The position numbers were made by a program, and so were the translations under genes. The notes beneath the pieces were generated by a model, which was not told the DNA's origin, ran no database searches, and saw only the letters and a program-made list of their open reading frames with translations. 64,000 bases of DNA from Frigoribacterium sp. VKM Ac-2836 (lineage in GTDB: Bacteria; Actinomycetota; Actinomycetes; Actinomycetales; Microbacteriaceae), in NCBI RefSeq assembly GCF_013248995.1, contig NZ_JABRPK010000002.1:496001-560000 (forward strand). The letters run 5' to 3'. This document shows, one piece after another, positions 57,961 through 64,000 of the stretch (its first letter is position 1; each line of letters starts with the position of its first letter).

Positions 57961-57992
57961 CGAAGCCCGGCGCCGCGAGGTGCCGGGCTTCG
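57961..57992 (+). terminator. Terminator at the end of the glycan island
   Basis: An 11-bp perfect stem (CGAAGCCCGGC 57961-57971 with GCCGGGCTTCG 57982-57992) lies 8 nt after the beta-helix stop codon and separates the island from tsaB. Confidence 0.8.
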
Positions 57993-58019
57993 CCGCGTCC
58001 CGGTGCCCACGCGCCGGTC

Positions 58020-58031
58020 GAGGAGGCGCGG
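58020..58031 (+). repeat. Dispersed repeat in the island-tsaB gap
   Basis: Exact 12-mer between the last terminator of the island and the tsaB promoter, close to the right edge of the inserted region. Confidence 0.8.
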
Positions 58032-58051
58032 GTCGCCTCGTCCACACCGCC

Positions 58052-58057
58052 TACGAT
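58052..58057 (+). promoter_or_regulatory. TACGAT -10 box of tsaB (leaderless type)
   Basis: TACGAT ends 6 nt before the tsaB GTG, with no ribosome binding site between. Confidence 0.5.
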
Positions 58058-58063
58058 TGACCC

Positions 58064-58738
58064 GTGATCCTGGCCATCGACACCTCAGCCGGCTCCTCCG
58101 TGGCCGTCGTCGACCGCGACGGCGGAGTCCTCGCCGAGCACACGGTCGCCGACACCCGGCGTCACGCCGAGGTGATCGGCCGCCTGATCCACGACGCCCT
58201 GAGCGAGGCCGGCGTCGCGCCGTCCGAGCTCTCGGCCGTGGTCGCCGGCCGTGGCCCCGGCCCCTTCACGGGCCTGCGTGTCGGCATCGCCGCCGCCCGG
58301 GCCTTCGCCTTCGGTGCGGGGGTGCCGTGCCTGTCCGTGGGCAGTCACGACGCCGTGGCGTTCGAGCGGCTCTCGCCAGCGGCCGGGCGCTCCGTCGCCG
58401 CCTCCGGCGGAGCCGTCGACTCGCCGCTGGTCGTCGTCACCGACGCCCGACGCCGCGAGGTGGCGTACAGCTCGTGGTCGGGGCTCGACGACGACGGCCT
58501 GCCCGTGCTCGTGGCCGGCCCCGCCCTCGTGAGGCCGGCCGATCTCGACGAAGCGATCGGCGCCTCCTCGTCCTGGCCGCGCACCGACCCCGACGCGACG
58601 ACGGTCTCGGCCGCCGCGCTCGGCATGCTCGCGGAGCGGCTCTTCGAACACGGCCGCCCGTTCGCCGACGCCGAGCCGCTCTACCTGCGCGAACCCGACG
58701 TCACCCCGTCCGCCGGACCGAAGCCGGTCACGCGATGA
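58064..58738 (+). CDS. tsaB: tRNA t6A complex dimerisation subunit TsaB
   Basis: A 224-residue ASKHA-fold protein, [20 protein letters not shown] at the start, with [25 protein letters not shown] the family signature. It pairs with TsaD and TsaE in making t6A37 of ANN-decoding tRNAs. It is coupled to rimI by an ATGA overlap. Confidence 0.95.
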   Translation: MILAIDTSAGSSVAVVDRDGGVLAEHTVADTRRHAEVIGRLIHDALSEAGVAPSELSAVVAGRGPGPFTGLRVGIAAARAFAFGAGVPCLSVGSHDAVAFERLSPAAGRSVAASGGAVDSPLVVVTDARRREVAYSSWSGLDDDGLPVLVAGPALVRPADLDEAIGASSSWPRTDPDATTVSAAALGMLAERLFEHGRPFADAEPLYLREPDVTPSAGPKPVTR

Positions 58739-59270
58739 GCGTGCTGTTGCGGACGGCCACCCTCGACGACCTCGACGGCATCATGGCGATCGAGACGTCC
58801 ACCTTCGCGAACGACGCCTGGTCGCGGGCGAGCATGACGCACGAGCTGACGGCACCAGGCGGGCGGTACCTGGTGGCCACGGCCGAAGGCGACGACACCA
58901 CCGTCGTCGGTTACGCCGGCATGCTGGCGCCGAAGGGAGCCCCCGAGGCCGACATCCAGACCATCGCCGTGCTCGCCGGTCACCGGGGGCAGGGGCTCGG
59001 CCGGGCGATGCTGACCCAGTTGCTGACCGAGGCGCGGCAGGCCGGCGTGCGCGAGGTGTTCCTCGAGGTGAGGGCCGACAACCCGGGGGCCCAGCACCTC
59101 TACGAGACGCTCGGTTTCGAGCCGATCGCCGTCCGTGCGCGGTACTACATGCCCGACGGTGTCGACGCGGTCGTCATGCGGCTGAGCATCCCGACGGCCG
59201 TCACCGAGACCACCCCCGGCCGCGTCGAGCCGTTCGGCGACGCGCCCCTCGACGAACAGGACGTCCGCCC

Positions 59271-59274
<4 letters not shown>
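58735..59274 (+). CDS. rimI: Ribosomal protein S18 alanine N-acetyltransferase
   Basis: A 179-residue GNAT protein. The acetyl-CoA loop is [18 protein letters not shown] (Q/R-x-x-G-x-G/A), with [22 protein letters not shown] the second signature. The C-terminal 30 residues are an extension beyond the usual 150. It sits between tsaB and tsaD, as in most actinobacteria, with 4-nt overlaps on both sides. Confidence 0.92.
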
Positions 59275-60368
<1,094 letters not shown>

Positions 60369-60487
60369 CACCTCGGCCGGGCGTCGGGCGACGCGTCACC
60401 CGGTCAACGGCACACCGTCGCCGATAACATGAGCGCTCGACCGACCGTGGCCGTCACCGGCCGAACCTCAGCAGAAGGACGTCCCCG

Positions 60488-60889
60488 ATGACCGACCAGA
60501 ACCCCACGCCCTACGGCCAGCCCTCGTCGCAGAACTCGCACCCGGGCCAGCAGCCGGCCTATCAGGGGCAGCAGTACGGTGGTCAGCCCGCCTACCAGGG
60601 TCAGAACGGTGCTCCCGGCCAGCGCAACACGCTCGCCCTGGTGTCGATGATCCTCGGCATCGCGGGGTTCGTGACCTCGATCTCGAGCATCGCCGCCATC
60701 ATCACGGGACACATCGCCCTCAGCCAGATCAAGAAGCGTGGCGAGGAAGGCCGCGGGATGGCGCTGACCGGGCTCATCCTCGGCTACGTCGTCTTCGTCC
60801 TCTCGGTCATCGCCGTCATCGCCGCCGTGGTCATCTTCGGTGCCATCGCGAGCAACCCCGACCTCTACGACGGCAGCTACAGCTCGTAG
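60488..60889 (+). CDS. DUF4190 membrane protein
   Basis: A 133-residue protein from ATG 60488. Residues 1-47 are Gln/Gly/Pro/Tyr-rich (GQQPAYQGQQYGGQPAYQGQ). Two membrane helices follow (about 49-75 and 92-118) with a short cytosolic loop GHIALSQIKKRGEEGRGMAL, the DUF4190 signature. Function unknown. TAACAT at 60425-60430 is a possible -10. It is a short paralogue of the 322-residue protein that follows. Confidence 0.85.
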   Translation: MTDQNPTPYGQPSSQNSHPGQQPAYQGQQYGGQPAYQGQNGAPGQRNTLALVSMILGIAGFVTSISSIAAIITGHIALSQIKKRGEEGRGMALTGLILGYVVFVLSVIAVIAAVVIFGAIASNPDLYDGSYSS

Positions 60890-60955
60890 GTCGTCCTCGC
60901 GTCGGCGAGCAGCGCCTCCCAGGGGCCGCTCATCGCGACCCTCGCTAGCATGACG

Positions 60956-60981
60956 GGGTCCGCACCGGACGGTGCGGGCCC
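60956..60981 (+). terminator. Hairpin between the two DUF4190 genes
   Basis: GGGTCCGCACC (60956-60966) pairs with GGTGCGGGCCC (60971-60981) and is followed by TTT. It could end the first gene's mRNA. TAGCAT at 60946-60951 lies just before it and may be a -10 for the second gene, which would put this hairpin in its leader. Confidence 0.6.
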
Positions 60982-61065
60982 TTTCGTGTCCCGAGACGCG
61001 ACCGCCACCTCCGTGGCCGGTCGGGTCGACGGCACGACTCACGCACCGCTCGCGAAAGGCAGCTG

Positions 61066-62034
61066 ATGGCCACCGACGACACCACCTCCGACAAGCCGTC
61101 CTCGGCACCGACCCCGCCCTCGGCACCGACCCCGCCCGACGCGCCCACTGCGCCTCCGACACGTCCGGTCGAGGGGGCGCCCTCCGCTTCGCCGCCGCTG
61201 CCCCCCACGGCCTTCCCGGGGGCTGCGTCCCAGGCGCCCGCGTCCTCGCCCTACGCCGGGGCCGGGGCCCCTCCGACGGGGTCGGCACCGTACGGCGCTC
61301 CCCAGGGGTCGCCGGCGCCGCAGTCCCGCCCGGGGCAGGTCCCGCCCGGTGCGCCCCAGCCGCCTCGGCCGCCCTACGGTCAGCCGGGTGCCCAGCCTCC
61401 GGCGGGCTACGGGCAGCCTCACGGGTACGGGCAGCAGCCCGGGTACGGGCAGCAGCCGCAGGGGCCCCAGCAGGGCAACGGCCAGCAGGCAGGCTACGGC
61501 CAGCAGCCGACCGGCCAGCAGTCCTACGGTCAGCAGTCCTACGGTCAGCAGACGGGCTATGGCCAGCAGCCCTACGGCCAGCAGGCAGGCTACGGCCAGC
61601 AGCCGACCGGTCAGCAGCCGACCGGTCAGCAGCCCTACGGTCAGCCTCCGACCGGCCAGCAGACGGGCTACGGCCAGCATCCGGCCGGTCAGCAGTCGGG
61701 CTACGGCCAGCAGCCCTACGGCTCGCCCTACCCGCCCTACGCGTCGGCCGGGGCCGCGCAGCCGCCGCGAATCCTCAGCCTGCTGTCGATGATCGGCTCG
61801 ATCGCCGGGCTCGTGCTCGCGCCGGTGACGTTCGGGCTGTCGATCGTGGCCTCGATCGCCGGTGTCGTGCTCGGTCACCTCGGCATGTCACGCGAGCGTC
61901 CTGCTCGTGGCTTCTGGCTCGCGGGACTGATCGTCGGTTACGCCGGCATCGTGCTGATCGTGATCGGCTGGGTGGCCTTCGGCCTCTTCATCGCCGGTTT
62001 CTCGTCGAGTTCGGACTACTACGGCGGGTACTGA
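61066..62034 (+). CDS. DUF4190 membrane protein with GYGQQ low-complexity arm
   Basis: A 322-residue protein from ATG 61066. Residues 1-100 are Pro/Ala/Ser-rich; 100-228 are about 20 irregular repeats of GYGQQP, SYGQQ and TGQQ, similar in composition to phase-separating prion-like arms. Two helical segments with the DUF4190 loop [19 protein letters not shown] follow (about 235-308). No catalytic motif. The arm is presumably cytosolic. Function unknown; it may scaffold or sense at the membrane. Confidence 0.85.
   Translation: MATDDTTSDKPSSAPTPPSAPTPPDAPTAPPTRPVEGAPSASPPLPPTAFPGAASQAPASSPYAGAGAPPTGSAPYGAPQGSPAPQSRPGQVPPGAPQPPRPPYGQPGAQPPAGYGQPHGYGQQPGYGQQPQGPQQGNGQQAGYGQQPTGQQSYGQQSYGQQTGYGQQPYGQQAGYGQQPTGQQPTGQQPYGQPPTGQQTGYGQHPAGQQSGYGQQPYGSPYPPYASAGAAQPPRILSLLSMIGSIAGLVLAPVTFGLSIVASIAGVVLGHLGMSRERPARGFWLAGLIVGYAGIVLIVIGWVAFGLFIAGFSSSSDYYGGY
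61370..61745 (+). repeat. [10 protein letters not shown] coding repeat
   Basis: Tandem imperfect repeats of GGCTACGGCCAGCAG with TACGGTCAGCAG variants encode the low-complexity arm. Differences between units suggest repeated duplication rather than a recent expansion. Confidence 0.85.
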
Positions 62035-62059
62035 CCCGCGCCTCGCCTCGGTGACGCAT

Positions 62060-62115
62060 CGAGTGGGCGGAAGTCGTCGTTCCCGCGCAGGCGGATGACG
62101 CTTTCCGCCCACTCG
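62060..62115. terminator. Bidirectional terminator between convergent genes
   Basis: CGAGTGGGCGGAA (62060-62072) and TTCCGCCCACTCG (62103-62115) form a perfect 13-bp stem, extended by GTGACG and CGTCAC on the outside. It lies between the DUF4190 gene and the minus-strand methyltransferase gene. Confidence 0.75.
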
Positions 62116-62154
62116 TCCGTCACGGCAGGGGTGTCGAGCCGGGGCCCGGAAGGC

Positions 62155-63348
62155 TCAGACCAGCCGCTCGCAGAGAAGTGCCGTGTGCCGACCGGCGACC
62201 CGGGTCAGCACGAGGGTCGCCGACCCGGTCCCCTGCAACGAGAGCCGTTTGCGGAACGTCGCGGGGTCGACGTCGACCCCGCGCTTCTTGATCTCGAGGC
62301 GCCCGATGCCGCGCGCTCGCAGCTCGCGCTTCAGCGTCCGCTCGTCGAGCGGGAAGGTCTCGAGCACGCGGAAACCCTGGGCGAAGGGGGTGTCGACCCG
62401 CGCCTCCGTCGTCAGCCAGGCGATGTCTCGGCTGATCATGCGGGCGCCGATCGAGCGTGCGAGGTCGCCGATGAGGCGGGCCCGGATCACGGCACCGTCG
62501 GGCTCGTAGAGGTATTCGCCGAGGTCGCCCGTGTCGACGTCGTCGGAGTCGGCCGCGGCCGTCAGCTCGGCCGCCCCGGATGCGCTGACCACCAGCGCCG
62601 ACCGGCCCACCCCCGGCCGTGCGAGGGGACCGAACCACACGCCGACCTCGACCACGTCGCGGTCGACCGAGATCCACTGGCACTCGGCGTCGGTCGGCAG
62701 CAGCTCGCGGTCGACGCCCGGACCGAGCTTGACGCCGGTGGGCAGACGCTCGGCGAAACCGAACGCGACGTCGAGGCCGGGCGACCAGTCGGCCGGGTCG
62801 GCGAGTCGCTTCGTGGCGTTGTGGCCGGACGTCCGGCGGGCAGGGTCGAGGAAGACCCCCTCGACGCCCCCGAGGTCGGTCGTCTCGGCGTCGCCCTGCT
62901 CGACTCGTGACGACGGCCACGGCGCGAGGTTGTACGAGGCCACGGCCGCGGTGACCTCGTCTCGGTCGACGGCGAGAACGTCGAGGTCGAGGGCGGCGAA
63001 GGCCAGGGCGTCACCACCGATTCCGCAACCGAGGTCGGCCACGCTGCCGAGGCCGGCGGCGGCGTAGCGACCGGCGTGGCGTGCGGCGACCGGGAGGCGC
63101 GTGGCCTGTTCGAGGCCCGCCTCGGTGAACAGCATGCGGCTGGCGAACTCGCCGAACTTGGTCGCGGCCCGGCCACGGAGTCGGGCCTGCGTGAGCACCG
63201 CCGACACGAGGGCGGGGGAGTGGCCCTGCTTCCGCAGCGCGGCCACGGTGCCGACGACGTCGTCGGCGATGCCGCCGCCCGTCGGCAGCGAATCGAGCAG
63301 CCGCAGCCCCTCGGGGGAGAGGACTTCGAGCAGCTCGGAGGAATCCAT
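62155..63348 (-). CDS. SAM-dependent methyltransferase with THUMP-like C-terminal domain
   Basis: A 397-residue protein from ATG 63348. After a helical N-terminus there is a Rossmann-fold methyltransferase: VADLGCGIGGDALAFAALDLDVLAVDRDE (SAM loop) and GVFLDPARRT (catalytic region, related to rRNA/tRNA guanine methyltransferases). The last 90 residues (ARGIGRLEIKKRGVDVDPATFRKRL) are the THUMP-like domain. RNA methylation is a reasonable inference; the target is unknown. The upstream CACACT box ends 7 nt before the ATG. Confidence 0.85.
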   Translation of the reverse strand: MDSSELLEVLSPEGLRLLDSLPTGGGIADDVVGTVAALRKQGHSPALVSAVLTQARLRGRAATKFGEFASRMLFTEAGLEQATRLPVAARHAGRYAAAGLGSVADLGCGIGGDALAFAALDLDVLAVDRDEVTAAVASYNLAPWPSSRVEQGDAETTDLGGVEGVFLDPARRTSGHNATKRLADPADWSPGLDVAFGFAERLPTGVKLGPGVDRELLPTDAECQWISVDRDVVEVGVWFGPLARPGVGRSALVVSASGAAELTAAADSDDVDTGDLGEYLYEPDGAVIRARLIGDLARSIGARMISRDIAWLTTEARVDTPFAQGFRVLETFPLDERTLKRELRARGIGRLEIKKRGVDVDPATFRKRLSLQGTGSATLVLTRVAGRHTALLCERLV

Positions 63349-63380
63349 GTCGTCCAGTGTGACGCACGCGGGCCGGGGAG

Positions 63381-63452
63381 TTGGCACTCGGATTGACCGA
63401 GTGCCAGTCTCGTCCTACAGTTGTTCTGGCACTCGCCCCCGGCAAGTGCCAG
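63381..63452 (+). promoter_or_regulatory. groES promoter with two CIRCE operators
   Basis: TTGGCACTC-N9-GAGTGCCAG at 63381-63407 and CTGGCACTC-N9-AAGTGCCAG at 63426-63452 are CIRCE elements, the HrcA heat-shock repressor sites. TTGACC (63393-63398), a 17-bp spacer and TACAGT (63416-63421) give the promoter, which overlaps the first operator; the second lies at the start of the transcript. Confidence 0.9.
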
Positions 63453-63492
63453 CCCCCATGTTTTCGTAGCACCGAGAAAGAAGAGGTCACCC

Positions 63493-63789
63493 GTGTCGGT
63501 CAGCATCAAGCCGCTCGAAGATCGCATCGTCATTCGTCAGGTCGAAGCCGAGCAGACCACTGCTTCGGGCCTCGTGATCCCCGACACCGCCAAAGAGAAG
63601 CCCCAAGAGGGTGAAGTGGTGGCGGTCGGACCGGGCCGCATCGACGACAACGGCAACCGCGTGCCGCTCGACGTCGCCGTCGGCGACAAGGTCATCTACA
63701 GCAAGTACGGCGGAACCGAGGTGAAGTACGGCGGAGAAGACCTGCTCGTGCTCTCGGCTCGCGACGTCCTGGCGGTCATCGTCCGCTAG
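63493..63789 (+). CDS. groES: Co-chaperonin GroES
   Basis: A 98-residue heptameric lid for GroEL. GTG 63493 gives [20 protein letters not shown]; the mobile loop is [19 protein letters not shown] and the dome [10 protein letters not shown]. The frame is open upstream but that would place the operator inside the gene. It is followed by a terminator, not by groEL. Confidence 0.97.
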   Translation: MSVSIKPLEDRIVIRQVEAEQTTASGLVIPDTAKEKPQEGEVVAVGPGRIDDNGNRVPLDVAVGDKVIYSKYGGTEVKYGGEDLLVLSARDVLAVIVR

Positions 63790-63836
63790 CGCCTTGGCAC
63801 GGCTGAGACCGTGCCCCGCGACCTCGGTCGCGATCC

Positions 63837-63866
63837 CGAAGGCCCCTGCTCCGGCAGGGGCCTTCG
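63837..63866 (+). terminator. Terminator of groES
   Basis: A perfect 13-bp stem (CGAAGGCCCCTGC 63837-63849 with GCAGGGGCCTTCG 63854-63866) is 47 nt after the stop. A second small hairpin, GGCACGG-CCGTGCC (63796-63815), precedes it. Confidence 0.85.
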
Positions 63867-63986
63867 TCGTGTCACCGGCTCGCCGAGCGGTCGTCCGCTT
63901 GTCCCCGGGCGTGATCGTCCGTCGATCGATCCACGGTGGCAGGAGTGGCCGTTCCCGCCGGGTGCGCAGCCACCTAGAGTCGCCTG

Positions 63987-64000
63987 GTGACCTCGACCCG
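63987..64000 (+). CDS. Start of a further gene running off the window
   Basis: TAGAGT at 63975-63980 ends 6 nt before a GTG at 63987, the same leaderless layout as truA, glmS and tsaB. Only four full codons (Val-Thr-Ser-Thr) are visible, so the product cannot be named. Confidence 0.4.

Noticed and set aside
55169-58045. Minus-strand open frame of 958 codons opposite the beta-helix gene
   Set aside because: Arg/Gly/Asp-rich shadow; the plus-strand protein has a signal peptide and a recognisable fold.

Overview
The window is about 64 kb of high-GC DNA (roughly 70 percent by eye) from an actinobacterium. The very frequent GTG starts, ATGA/GTGA/TAATG gene overlaps, ribosomal gene order, alanine-rich tails on ribosomal proteins, LAFTG-type surface anchor, CIRCE-controlled groES and TAGGAT-like -10 boxes suggest the family Microbacteriaceae (Frigoribacterium, Rathayibacter or Curtobacterium-like). 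The family is an inference; no rRNA or tRNA gene was recognised to anchor it.

Layout. 1-1023: the end of a PilO-like pilus gene and a small membrane protein. 1016-5664: str operon (rpsL-rpsG-fusA-tuf) with its promoter and a structured leader. 5725-7962: an accessory pocket holding an MT0933-like antitoxin-family protein, a topoisomerase IB and a DarT-like ADP-ribosyltransferase with an N-terminal Cys/His cluster. 7982-20904: S10 promoter and leader, then rpsJ to rplO, secY, adk, map. rpsN is absent between rplE and rpsH. 20965-22242: an LCP glycopolymer transferase on the minus strand interrupts the superoperon. 22342-25725: infA-rpmJ-rpsM-rpsK-rpoA-rplQ (no rpsD). 25875-28640: a large secreted nuclease with a sortase-type tail. 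28742-32199: truA, rplM-rpsI, glmM. 32279-33235: coaA on the minus strand. 33319-38381: glmS-acpS-alr-alr-tsaE, mostly overlapping.

38437-57992 is a surface-glycan island: Wzz/BY-kinase-like protein, Wzx flippase, Wzy polymerase, five glycosyltransferases, a GT-C membrane glycosyltransferase, a 1571-aa LamG/PKD surface protein, a parallel beta-helix protein and a small anchored protein. It sits between tsaE and tsaB, genes that otherwise form one t6A-tRNA cluster; tsaB-rimI-tsaD resumes at 58064. The end (60488-64000) has two DUF4190 membrane proteins, one with a GYGQQ low-complexity arm, a THUMP-like methyltransferase, groES under two CIRCE operators, and the start of one more gene.

The most unusual signal is a dispersed 12-mer, GAGGAGGCGCGG, found exactly 12 times on either strand plus several near matches. 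It avoids the ribosomal genes, clusters in the accessory genes and glycan island, forms inverted pairs at some gene ends, and when inside genes falls in one codon register (Arg-Ala-Ser-Ser or Arg/Glu-Gly-Gly-Ala). A second recurrent pattern is a TANNNT box 5-7 nt before a start codon, suggesting leaderless mRNAs. All counts were made by eye.
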